Source: an uncultured Bacteroidota bacterium
GTDB taxonomy: Bacteria > Bacteroidota > Bacteroidia > Bacteroidales > F082
Length of the DNA stretch: 64,000 nucleotides
Reading direction: 5' to 3'
NCBI GenBank assembly: GCA_900542475.1
Contig: UQNO01000002.1
Span: 62,001-126,000 of the forward strand
Below the pieces are notes generated by a model. It was not told the origin of the DNA. It searched no databases and saw nothing but the letters and a program-made list of their open reading frames with translations. The position numbers were made by a program, and so were the translations under genes. Shown here in pieces: positions 24,162-31,614 of the stretch. Position 1 is the stretch's first letter; each line of letters starts with the position of its first letter.

Positions 24162-25562
24162 ATGTATTATAAATTAAACAGTTTTGTGTTTGTCAGAAAT
24201 GTCAATAATTATATGCAAATCATTGACAAACGAATTGATGATGAATTAATTGGTGACTTCAATTCTTATTTATTTGCCAAACATTTGGATTATGCTTTTA
24301 GGCATATTGATGTGATTACCGAGAAAATATGCATGGAATTTTTGGGGAATGTAGACTTTGGTGTTGTAAGAAGTGATACTATTCATTTTTTGGACAGGTT
24401 AGTTGATTTTGGTTTGGTGACAAAAAGTCTCAAAACGGAATATGTTGATAATCATATAGATAACAAACCAATACGACACAATATTTTATTGCCCAAAGAT
24501 GAATTAGAGAAGTTTCAATCGTTAAAAAGGCAAAATCCTTGCTTACAAAACATTGTGGTTGAAATAACACAAATATGCAATGAAAGATGTCTCCATTGTT
24601 ATATACCACATGAGAACAAGAATTCTGTAATGTCCGACAAAGATTTTTATAAAATTGTTGATATGTGCAGTGAAATAAAAACCATTGTCAATTTTAGGCT
24701 TACTGGTGGTGAATGTATGAGTCATCCTTCTTTTAAACATTATATAAAATATGTTAAAGAGAGAGGTTTTGCTTTGATTTTGCTGACAAACTTAACATTA
24801 TTAGATGATGATATAATTAAAATTTTGAAAACAGGAACATTGTCTCAGGTTCAAGTGTCTTTGTTCGCGCTTGATCCAAATGTTCACGATAAAATCACAA
24901 CAATACCCGGTTCTCTAAATAGGACTTTAAAAAATATAGAGAGATTAAAATCAGCAGGTATTCCTGTGACGATTGCCACACAAGCAATGGAAATCAACAA
25001 AAACAGTATTGATGGATTATATAAATACGCAAAACATAATGGTTTTGACTTGCGGTGCGACTGGACAATAATTGCAAAAGAAGATAGAAATAATAATAAT
25101 TTATCACATAGAATTTGCGATCTTACAACTTATAAAAATCTCTGTAAATTGAGATTAAAGTATATGGAGGGTTATAAAGACGATGTAAGCAAAGAGTTGT
25201 CAAGAACACCAAAATCGGAAATCACCCATCTATGTAATGCAGGAACAAATGGATTATACGTTGATACAAATTTGTTTGTTCATCCATGTCCAGGTTGGGA
25301 TTTGACGGTTGGAAATCTCAAACAAGAATCATTGTCTCATATTTGGAACTATTCCGAAAATTTGCAAAAGGTACGAGATGTTGTGTTGAAAGATTTCCCC
25401 AAATGTGTAAAATGCGACATCAGAAATCTTTGCTCAATTTGTATGGCACAAGCCGATTTGGAAAACACAGCACACGACTTTAAGTTTGAGATGCCAGAAT
25501 ATGTGTGTTCTATGTATAAAGTAATTTATGATACGATTCAAGACGAGGTATTTAAAGTCTGA
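24162..25562 (+). CDS. radical SAM/SPASM peptide maturase
   Basis: A 466-residue enzyme. The radical SAM cluster motif CNERCLHC supplies C139, C143 and C146, followed by TGGE at 181-184. A C-terminal SPASM domain carries seven Cys (C358, C376, C415, C418, C424, C427, C449), enough for two auxiliary [4Fe-4S] clusters. The first ~95 residues form a separate small domain with the helix-turn features of PqqD-like leader-peptide binding (RRE) domains; this part is inference. The family uses S-adenosylmethionine to form thioether, C-C or related cross-links in peptides. The gene follows the 48-residue Cys peptide. It is AT-rich compared with the core genes, which suggests transfer. Confidence 0.88.
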   Translation: MYYKLNSFVFVRNVNNYMQIIDKRIDDELIGDFNSYLFAKHLDYAFRHIDVITEKICMEFLGNVDFGVVRSDTIHFLDRLVDFGLVTKSLKTEYVDNHIDNKPIRHNILLPKDELEKFQSLKRQNPCLQNIVVEITQICNERCLHCYIPHENKNSVMSDKDFYKIVDMCSEIKTIVNFRLTGGECMSHPSFKHYIKYVKERGFALILLTNLTLLDDDIIKILKTGTLSQVQVSLFALDPNVHDKITTIPGSLNRTLKNIERLKSAGIPVTIATQAMEINKNSIDGLYKYAKHNGFDLRCDWTIIAKEDRNNNNLSHRICDLTTYKNLCKLRLKYMEGYKDDVSKELSRTPKSEITHLCNAGTNGLYVDTNLFVHPCPGWDLTVGNLKQESLSHIWNYSENLQKVRDVVLKDFPKCVKCDIRNLCSICMAQADLENTAHDFKFEMPEYVCSMYKVIYDTIQDEVFKV

Positions 25563-25614
25563 TGAGTCAGTTTGCGGTGTTTATAATTATTATAGTAACT
25601 TTAAATAATATATT

Positions 25615-26079
25615 ATGTCAAAAAATGTCAAAGAAAGCAAAGTTATTAAGGAACTTGATGGTAAATCCAGGCAAGAACAAATTGAAATCATCAAGAAACA
25701 CGTGCAAAACAAGGACTACAAAAATCGACAATTTGAAACAATTACAAATGCTTTTGCAAACGATTCTGGTGTTTTAAAAATTATCATTGATAGTTTAAGA
25801 ATCTTAAAAACAACATCAGAGTTTATTGTTGATAAACATGAAAAAGCGTTTCAAAAGGCTTGTTCTGTAGCGGAAAAAGTTATTGATAATCCCAATTCTA
25901 CTGAAAAAGAGAGAGCAGATGCTATAAAACTTATCAATAAATGCTACGTAATGTTAACTGCTGTAAATGCAATAATCATAATAGCTATTTTGATTCCAAT
26001 ACTATTGTTAATAAGCATTTTGACAAGAGGTAATAACAATAATAATGTTGCTAACACTAACCCTACACCTAAAACATGA
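25615..26079 (+). CDS. protein with a single C-terminal membrane anchor, unknown function
   Basis: A 154-residue protein. The N-terminal ~105 residues are highly charged and helical (for example KVIKELDGKSRQEQIEIIKK). One long hydrophobic segment, AVNAIIIIAILIPILLLISI, follows at about 115-138. The end is a short Asn-rich tail, NNNNNVANTNPTPKT. No family is recognised. It lies 52 bases after the maturase and overlaps the next small frame. It could be a membrane-bound partner of the peptide system. Confidence 0.6.
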   Translation: MSKNVKESKVIKELDGKSRQEQIEIIKKHVQNKDYKNRQFETITNAFANDSGVLKIIIDSLRILKTTSEFIVDKHEKAFQKACSVAEKVIDNPNSTEKERADAIKLINKCYVMLTAVNAIIIIAILIPILLLISILTRGNNNNNVANTNPTPKT

Positions 26080-26186
26080 CCGCTCTTGTAGGAATCCTCA
26101 ACAAGCGTGCTGCTGTTATTGCAGCCGATAGTGCCGTTACAATTACTCGTGGCGACAAGAATCCGCAGATGATGGAAAAGAGATAA
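26076..26186 (+). pseudogene. remnant of an Ntn-hydrolase-like (proteasome-subunit-like) gene, N-terminus only
   Basis: A 36-codon frame starts MTALVGILNKRAAVIAADSA. This is the typical opening of bacterial proteins related to proteasome/HslV-type Ntn hydrolases ('ILNK...ALAADSAVT'). Full-length homologues are about 200 residues or more. Here the frame stops after GDKNPQMMEKR, right before an unrelated gene, so only a fragment is left. The ATG overlaps the stop of the previous gene. Confidence 0.5.
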
Positions 26187-26196
26187 AAGCGGCATC

Positions 26197-26556
26197 ATGA
26201 GAAAATCAACACTCCAGTTCGACCAACCCGCCCGTCGCGTCTATACCGCCACGAAAAATGCCGTTCAATCATGCGGCCAATTCAAGAAGATAGTATGCAA
26301 CGATGACAATTTCACCGTCACGGCGAGGCATGGGATGAGCCTGTTTCCATTCGGTGAAAACATAACCATTCATGTTGTCGCCACAGGCACTCAGGAAACG
26401 GAGGTTCGCATTGAATCGAAATCTCGCATATTTCTTAACTTCATTAACGGCGGCGTAAACAAAAAGAACGTCCAGAGCCTCGAAGACTTCATCCGCAACA
26501 GGGTATATAAACTTTGCAGCGACGAGGAAATAAAACTTAAAACGTTTAATAATTAG
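26197..26556 (+). CDS. hypothetical protein with an alpha/beta domain
   Basis: A 119-residue protein. The central part has GMSLFPFGENITIHVVATGT, then EVRIESKSR and FLNFINGGVNKKNVQSLEDF. This resembles a common small bacterial domain with the pattern 'G.S..s.GE.i.i.v...g..t.v.i.S....ptq..d.Gkn..N', usually of unknown function. The start is ATG 26197. Base composition is closer to the core genes than that of its left neighbour. Confidence 0.6.
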   Translation: MRKSTLQFDQPARRVYTATKNAVQSCGQFKKIVCNDDNFTVTARHGMSLFPFGENITIHVVATGTQETEVRIESKSRIFLNFINGGVNKKNVQSLEDFIRNRVYKLCSDEEIKLKTFNN

Positions 26557-26567
26557 TAATAAACATT

Positions 26568-26759
26568 ATGATCAGAGGCAAAACCATTTTCCGCTGCACC
26601 AACTGCCATAAAGTGTTTGTTGGTGTTGACGTTGAATATATGGCAACAGCGTTGTCAGTGCCCGTCAAATGCCCAAAATGCAGCAGTAATCATACTTTGC
26701 CATTGCTCGCATTTAAACATTTGTATAAAGGAATTTGGAAAAATATGAACAACAAATAA
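26568..26759 (+). CDS. small zinc-ribbon protein
   Basis: A 63-residue protein with two CxxC pairs: CTNC near residue 10 and CPKC near residue 35. They are separated by VFVGVDVEYMATALSVPVK, a layout for one structural zinc. The tail is basic (KHLYKGIWKN). No specific function is known. It lies 11 bases after the previous gene and is probably in the same transcript. Confidence 0.62.
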   Translation: MIRGKTIFRCTNCHKVFVGVDVEYMATALSVPVKCPKCSSNHTLPLLAFKHLYKGIWKNMNNK

Positions 26760-26771
26760 GTCAATTCAATT

Positions 26772-27257
26772 ATGAATCTATCAGTATCATTTCAAGAATT
26801 ATCCGGACTCCTGTCGAAGACATGAGGCAAAAGCATCGGATTCGAGTTTGTGTCCCACGACACCGTCAAAGTTATAATACACGACATCAATGAGTTTGTG
26901 GAGAAAAAAGGAGGCGTCGCCAAATTTGCCACTATTGTTGTGAAAAAGCTTGGGGCTCAAACACAAAGTGTAAAAGCGAGAATTGTGGAAATCGCAAATA
27001 ACGACGTTGTGCTGGATTTGACGGTTGACAACGGCGCAATCGACCGGTTGTATAAATACCTGGCATCGCGTCTCATCGACCAAAAAACAATAGTGTCGGA
27101 TCCGGACAACCCGGGACGGCTCACAGTGCGTCTGGCGGAAATAGATTCGTTGAGAAAAACGCTTGACATTGTCGAATTGGACAAACTGGCTTTTGACGAG
27201 ACATCGGCATTGATTACCTCAAAACAAAAAAACAGTGACACGAGGAGTGTGTCCTGA
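26772..27257 (+). pseudogene. hypothetical gene interrupted by one in-frame TGA
   Basis: From ATG 26772 the frame encodes 17 residues (MNLSVSFQELSGLLSKT), then TGA at 26823-26825. It continues in the same frame as GKSIGFEFVSHDTVKV and on to a stop at 27257. The two parts together resemble a small Bacteroides protein family that starts 'VSFQ.L..L...KTGK.I...YV...TV.V' and contains a DxxIDRLYKYLAS-like segment. Translation could restart at GTG 26850, leaving a shortened protein. Either the gene is broken or the short form is used. It carries a long uncharged-to-basic C-terminal tail, SKQKNSDTRSVS. Confidence 0.55.
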
Positions 27258-27359
27258 AGAACCCTGATGTTACGGGTGGAAAGAAGCCGGGGCGGGGAAA
27301 TACATGTTCGACGAGAACAGCCCGCCGGGGGGGGTGATGACTTTGCGGTTCAAGCGGGT

Positions 27360-27959
27360 TTACTGGCATTTCCCGGGAGACGCCGAAGCCTTGTTGATGT
27401 GCGAGTACACCATTCTCTGGAAGTCAACTCCAAAGGCGTGGCAGCGGTCTGCAAGTGTGAAGCCGACCGAGGAGTACAGGCGGATAAGATGCGGCATTCC
27501 CGGATCGACAAGCAAGGTGATTTTGTCGTATCCCAGGCTGATGCCGCGTTCTATTGCATCATGTATCAGGGCTCGCCCGATGCCTTGTCCTCGTTGCGAC
27601 GGCAGCACAGCCAGAGTGTCGAGGTAAAACTCCCCCGGACCGGTCTCTTGCTCGAAAATGCCATCAACATTCGCAAAATCAGGCCACGGCTCGGTGAAGG
27701 TGCGCTGTCGTAGCTCTTTATAAATCTCGCCTGGATAGCTTAAAAGCGCCCCCGCCAATTGACCGTCAACCTCCGCAACACGGCTGTTGCGGTATGTGTA
27801 AAGCAAGTTGTCGCTCTGCGCGCATTCGGTGAACCGCCGGAAAACGTCCTTGCTCTCGGGAATCTCTTTTTCGAAATCATAGATGTGCAGCCCGGCCATC
27901 AGACATTTGGCCAGAAAAGGAGCGTCGGAAGGAGTGGCATTACGAATTGTCATTGTCAT
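27360..27959 (-). CDS. GNAT-family N-acetyltransferase
   Basis: A 199-residue protein with the GNAT fold. An N-terminal strand/helix (IRNATPSDAPFLAKCLMAGL) is followed by the central strand FYLDTLAVLPSQRGQGIGRAL, which contains the acetyl-CoA pyrophosphate loop Q-R-G-Q-G-I-G (motif A). KITLLVDPGMPHLIRLYSSVGF is motif B. It is transcribed toward the island and away from the upxY promoter. The substrate is unknown. It may mark the border between the accessory island and the second polysaccharide locus. Confidence 0.85.
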   Translation of the reverse strand: MTMTIRNATPSDAPFLAKCLMAGLHIYDFEKEIPESKDVFRRFTECAQSDNLLYTYRNSRVAEVDGQLAGALLSYPGEIYKELRQRTFTEPWPDFANVDGIFEQETGPGEFYLDTLAVLPSQRGQGIGRALIHDAIERGISLGYDKITLLVDPGMPHLIRLYSSVGFTLADRCHAFGVDFQRMVYSHINKASASPGKCQ

Positions 27960-28084
27960 GATTTTTCCCGCAAAGATACTGCTTTTTTGATAATGAACGG
28001 AAGTTTCAAGCGTTTTTTGTCACGGGTGATTTTTTTGTGTCTGTCCTGGAAAAACACTGTTGTCTCAATTTTTGCGATTTTTTT

Positions 28085-28117
28085 GTCGGAGATATTTGTT
28101 TTATACTTATTTTTGCA
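28085..28117 (+). promoter_or_regulatory. promoter of the second polysaccharide locus
   Basis: TTG at 28085-28087 and TATTTTTG at 28110-28117 are 22 bases apart. The leader of about 145 bases before upxY is the place where UpxY-type proteins are known to act on the elongating polymerase. I find no inverted repeats flanking this promoter, so phase inversion is not indicated. Confidence 0.6.
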
Positions 28118-28267
28118 CTCGATAAATTTCCATTTAATTGTGAGTTTTTAAATCGAGGCTGAATGAAGTGGAAATCCCAGCGTTTTTTATAAATAATTGA
28201 AACACAATAACATAGGTGATTTCGATGTCCCCGAGGTATACCTTGTTAAATGGTTGCGCCCTAAAAG

Positions 28268-28906
28268 ATGGATGGAAGAATTAAAAAAAAAGAATTAGAA
28301 AAAGAATTAGAAAAGAAATTAAAAAAAGACGAAGTCTCTTGGTATGTTTTGCGCGTTACTTATCAGCGTGAGATGGCGGCTGCGAAACAATTTGAAAAGC
28401 TTGGCGTAGAGCACTTCGTTCCCACAGTAAGAAAAAAAATCCACAATAATCAGGGTCTTGCGATAGGCTGGAGAACGGAACCGTTGATTCACAATTATAT
28501 ATTTGTCCACGACAGGTACAGCAACATTTACAAAATAAAGCACGGCAAGATGAATTATCTTCGTTTCGTGATGTCGAAGAGTCTCGAAAATGGTTTGAAT
28601 GAGGCGCAATACGTACCCGACAAGCAGATGGCCGACTTCATGAAAGTTGTCCGCACCAGGGGTTCCAAGCCTGTGGATGCTGATATAGACTTGCGCAAAG
28701 GCGACAGGGTGCGCGTGCTGACGGGTATGTTCGAGGGTGTCGAGGGAGTCTATGTAGAAATGCCGAACCGTCACGAAAAACGCGTCGTCGTAAAAATCGA
28801 GGGCGTCGCCGCGTTTGCGACAGTGGCACTGAAAGTTTCGGATGTGGAGAAACTCGAAGGAAAAGAGACGGAGACCAAGAATCTATTCGATAGCGAAAAT
28901 GCTTAA
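28268..28906 (+). CDS. upxY: UpxY-type NusG-like transcription antiterminator
   Basis: A 212-residue protein with an NGN domain starting WYVLRVTYQREMAAAKQFEKL near residue 25 (first 20 residues: WYVLRVTYQREMAAAKQFEK). It has PLIHNYIFVHDRYS and a KOW domain with GDRVRVLTGMFEGVEGVY. The N-terminal extension is a run of Lys and Glu (KKKELEKELEKKLKKDE). UpxY proteins prevent early termination of their own capsule operon in Bacteroides. As the first gene after a promoter and leader, it sets the start of the second locus. No upxZ-type inhibitor gene follows; sugar dehydrogenases come next. Confidence 0.9.
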   Translation: MDGRIKKKELEKELEKKLKKDEVSWYVLRVTYQREMAAAKQFEKLGVEHFVPTVRKKIHNNQGLAIGWRTEPLIHNYIFVHDRYSNIYKIKHGKMNYLRFVMSKSLENGLNEAQYVPDKQMADFMKVVRTRGSKPVDADIDLRKGDRVRVLTGMFEGVEGVYVEMPNRHEKRVVVKIEGVAAFATVALKVSDVEKLEGKETETKNLFDSENA

Positions 28907-28973
28907 CTGTCTCCGAAAATAAAAACTCAAAGCATCAATCCGACAATCTATTAATCTTAATAATCTAAAAATC

Positions 28974-30269
28974 ATGAACATTTCCGTTGCAGGTACCGGT
29001 TATGTAGGTCTTTCAGTAGCGACTTTGTTGGCGCAGCACAATCATGTCACAGCCGTTGACGTGATTCCGGAAAAGGTTAGTCTCATCAACAACAAGAAGT
29101 CTCCTGTTCAAGACGAATATATCGAGAAATATCTATTGGAGAAAAATCTTGACCTTACCGCCACTTTAGATGGCGAAGCCGCATATAAAAACGCCGAGTT
29201 TGTCGTGATAGCGGCTCCCACCAACTATGATTCTCAAAAGAACTTCTTTGATACAAGTCGTGTCGAAGAGGTGATAGACCTTGTTCTGAAGGTGAATCCG
29301 GACGCTGTGATGGTTATCAAATCGACAATTCCGGTGGGTTACACCCGCGGATTGTATTTGAAATACGCCGCCAAAGGCGTGAAGAAGCTCAACTTGCTGT
29401 TTTCTCCGGAGTTCCTCAGGGAAAGCAAGGCGTTGTACGATAATCTGTATCCTTCAAGAATTATTGTCGGTTATCCTAAAGATATTGAAGGTTTTGACGA
29501 GGAAAACGAGATTGTAAGGAAGATGGCGAGCGTCAATCTTGAGGAAAAGGCGCATGTTTTCGCAAGGCTTCTTCAGGAAGGTGCCGTCAAGGAAGACGTT
29601 CCGGTGTTGTTCATGGGAATGAAGGAGGCCGAGGCGGTGAAACTCTTCGCCAACACTTACCTTGCCTTGCGTGTTTCTTACTTCAACGAGCTTGACACAT
29701 ACGCCGAGATAAAGGGCCTTGATACACAAGCGATTATTGAGGGTGTCGGTCTCGACCCCCGTATCGGGACGCATTACAACAACCCTTCTTTCGGCTACGG
29801 CGGTTATTGCTTGCCAAAAGATACCAAGCAGCTTCTTGCCAATTATGAGGACGTGCCTCAGAATATGATGAGCGCCATTGTGGAAAGCAACAGAACCCGT
29901 AAGGATTTTATCGCCGACCAGGTGCTTAAAATGGCTGGCTATTACGCCTACACGGAAAATAATGTTTATGGCTCCGAGCAACAGGTTCCTGTCATCGGGG
30001 TATATCGTCTCACCATGAAGAGCAATAGCGACAACTTCCGTCAGAGCGCCATACAAGGCGTGATGAAGCGCGTGAAAGCCAAAGGCGCGAAAGTGATTAT
30101 CTATGAGCCGACATTGGAAGACGGCGGCACCTTCTTCGGCTCGTTGGTTGTCAACGACTTGAAGAAGTTCAAGGAGTTGTCGCAAGCCATCATCGCAAAC
30201 AGATATGACAGCTGCCTTGATGACGTGAAGGACAAAGTTTATACGAGAGACATTTTTAAGAGAGATTAA
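28974..30269 (+). CDS. ugd: UDP-glucose 6-dehydrogenase
   Basis: A 431-residue nucleotide-sugar dehydrogenase. It has the NAD site [42 protein letters not shown], and the catalytic Cys in [14 protein letters not shown]. The short spacing and [13 protein letters not shown] motif point to the UDP-glucose type (two-step oxidation to UDP-glucuronate). It is followed by a second dehydrogenase that starts directly at the next base, so the locus makes at least two uronic acids. Confidence 0.9.
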   Translation: MNISVAGTGYVGLSVATLLAQHNHVTAVDVIPEKVSLINNKKSPVQDEYIEKYLLEKNLDLTATLDGEAAYKNAEFVVIAAPTNYDSQKNFFDTSRVEEVIDLVLKVNPDAVMVIKSTIPVGYTRGLYLKYAAKGVKKLNLLFSPEFLRESKALYDNLYPSRIIVGYPKDIEGFDEENEIVRKMASVNLEEKAHVFARLLQEGAVKEDVPVLFMGMKEAEAVKLFANTYLALRVSYFNELDTYAEIKGLDTQAIIEGVGLDPRIGTHYNNPSFGYGGYCLPKDTKQLLANYEDVPQNMMSAIVESNRTRKDFIADQVLKMAGYYAYTENNVYGSEQQVPVIGVYRLTMKSNSDNFRQSAIQGVMKRVKAKGAKVIIYEPTLEDGGTFFGSLVVNDLKKFKELSQAIIANRYDSCLDDVKDKVYTRDIFKRD

Positions 30270-31547
30270 ATGAGCGACATCGAAATCTGTGTCATAGGCT
30301 TGGGTTATGTAGGATTGCCTTTGGCGAGGCTGTTCTCGACAAAATATAAAACGATTGGTTTCGACATGGACCAGTCGCGTGTCGATGCCTTGATGGAGGG
30401 GCATGACTCGACACTTGAGGTTGAGGACGTCCTGCTTCAGCAGGCGATAAAGAACCACGGCTTCCGCTGCACGACAAATCTCGACGATATCAAGCAGTGC
30501 AACCTCTATATAGTCGCTGTCCCCACGCCCGTCGATGACAACAACCGTCCCGACCTTAAGCCGTTGAGGAACGCTTCCGAGACAGTTGGCAAAGTCATCT
30601 CGAAGGGCGATGTGGTCGTTTACGAAAGCACGGTATATCCGGGAGTCACCGAAGAAGAGTGCATTCCCGTGGTGGAGCGTGTCTCGGGTCTGAAGTTCAA
30701 CATGGATTTCTTCGCGGGATATAGTCCGGAGCGCATCAATCCAGGCGACAAGACGCATACGGTGGAGAAAATCAAGAAGGTCACGTCCGGCTCGACACCG
30801 GAGATTGCCGAATTGGTTGACAACATATACAGCAGCGTGATAGTCGGCGGCACGCACAAGGCCCCGAGCATCAAGGTGGCGGAGGCGAGCAAGATTATCG
30901 AGAACACGCAGCGCGATGTGAACATCGCCTTCATGAACGAGCTGGCGAAGATTTTCAACGCGATGGACATCGACACTCACGATGTCATAGAAGCCGCCTC
31001 GTCGAAGTGGAACTTCATCAAATTGAGCCCCGGTCTCGTCGGTGGCCATTGCATCTCTGTCGATCCGTATTATCTAATCCAGAAAGCGCAGGTTTACGGA
31101 GTGTTTCCACGTGTGATGAGCAACGCACGCCGCCTTAACGACGGCATGGGGGCTTACGTGGCAAATCAGACCGTCAAATGCATGAACAAGAAAGGCGTGA
31201 TGGTGAAAGACGCCCAGGTGCTGATTTTAGGTGTCACCTTCAAGGAAAATTGCCCGGATATCCGCAATACGAAAGTCGTTGACATCTATCACACTTTAAG
31301 AGAATACACAAACAACATCACTGTTTTCGACCCATGGGCCGATGCCGAGAAGGTCGAGAAAGAGTATGGAATAAAGACAAACCCCCATCTCCCGGCTTCA
31401 AACACCCGACTCTACGATGCAGTCATATTAGCCGTGGCACACAGAGAGTTCGCGGAGCTCGACATTCGCTCGTTGGTGAAGCCCGGCGGTGTGATTTACG
31501 ATGTAAAAGGCTTCTTGCCGAGAGAAATTGTTGACGGAAGACTGTAG
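30270..31547 (+). CDS. UDP-N-acetylhexosamine 6-dehydrogenase (WbpA/TviB-like)
   Basis: A 425-residue dehydrogenase. It begins ICVIGLGYVGLPLARLFS. ESTVYPGVTEEE and FAGYSPERINPGD follow, then the catalytic Cys in GLVGGHCISVDPYYL and GVTFKENCPDIRNTKV. The 'SPERI-PGD' and 'GGHCIPVDP'-type motifs identify the WbpA/WbpO/TviB group, which oxidises UDP-GlcNAc, UDP-GalNAc or UDP-ManNAc to the uronate. The exact sugar cannot be fixed by sight. Its start codon directly follows the stop of ugd. Confidence 0.9.
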   Translation: MSDIEICVIGLGYVGLPLARLFSTKYKTIGFDMDQSRVDALMEGHDSTLEVEDVLLQQAIKNHGFRCTTNLDDIKQCNLYIVAVPTPVDDNNRPDLKPLRNASETVGKVISKGDVVVYESTVYPGVTEEECIPVVERVSGLKFNMDFFAGYSPERINPGDKTHTVEKIKKVTSGSTPEIAELVDNIYSSVIVGGTHKAPSIKVAEASKIIENTQRDVNIAFMNELAKIFNAMDIDTHDVIEAASSKWNFIKLSPGLVGGHCISVDPYYLIQKAQVYGVFPRVMSNARRLNDGMGAYVANQTVKCMNKKGVMVKDAQVLILGVTFKENCPDIRNTKVVDIYHTLREYTNNITVFDPWADAEKVEKEYGIKTNPHLPASNTRLYDAVILAVAHREFAELDIRSLVKPGGVIYDVKGFLPREIVDGRL

Positions 31548-31614
31548 TCTGACCCATCATGGAATTTGTTGACAAACCATTGTTTTTTTTTATTGAAGAT
31601 AATTAAAGAAATTG

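Noticed and set aside
27267..27713. Plus-strand frames of 107-148 codons over the GNAT gene
   Set aside because: They are antisense to a GNAT with clear motif A and B; Arg/Ser/Pro-rich translation is typical of a shadow.
28085..28268. Invertible promoter upstream of upxY
   Set aside because: I looked for inverted repeats around the promoter and found none of useful length; no invertase gene is near.
29454..31049. A 531-codon open frame on the minus strand opposite the two sugar dehydrogenases
   Set aside because: It lies wholly over ugd and the second dehydrogenase, which have clear catalytic motifs. Its His/Val/Arg-rich composition is that of an antisense shadow.
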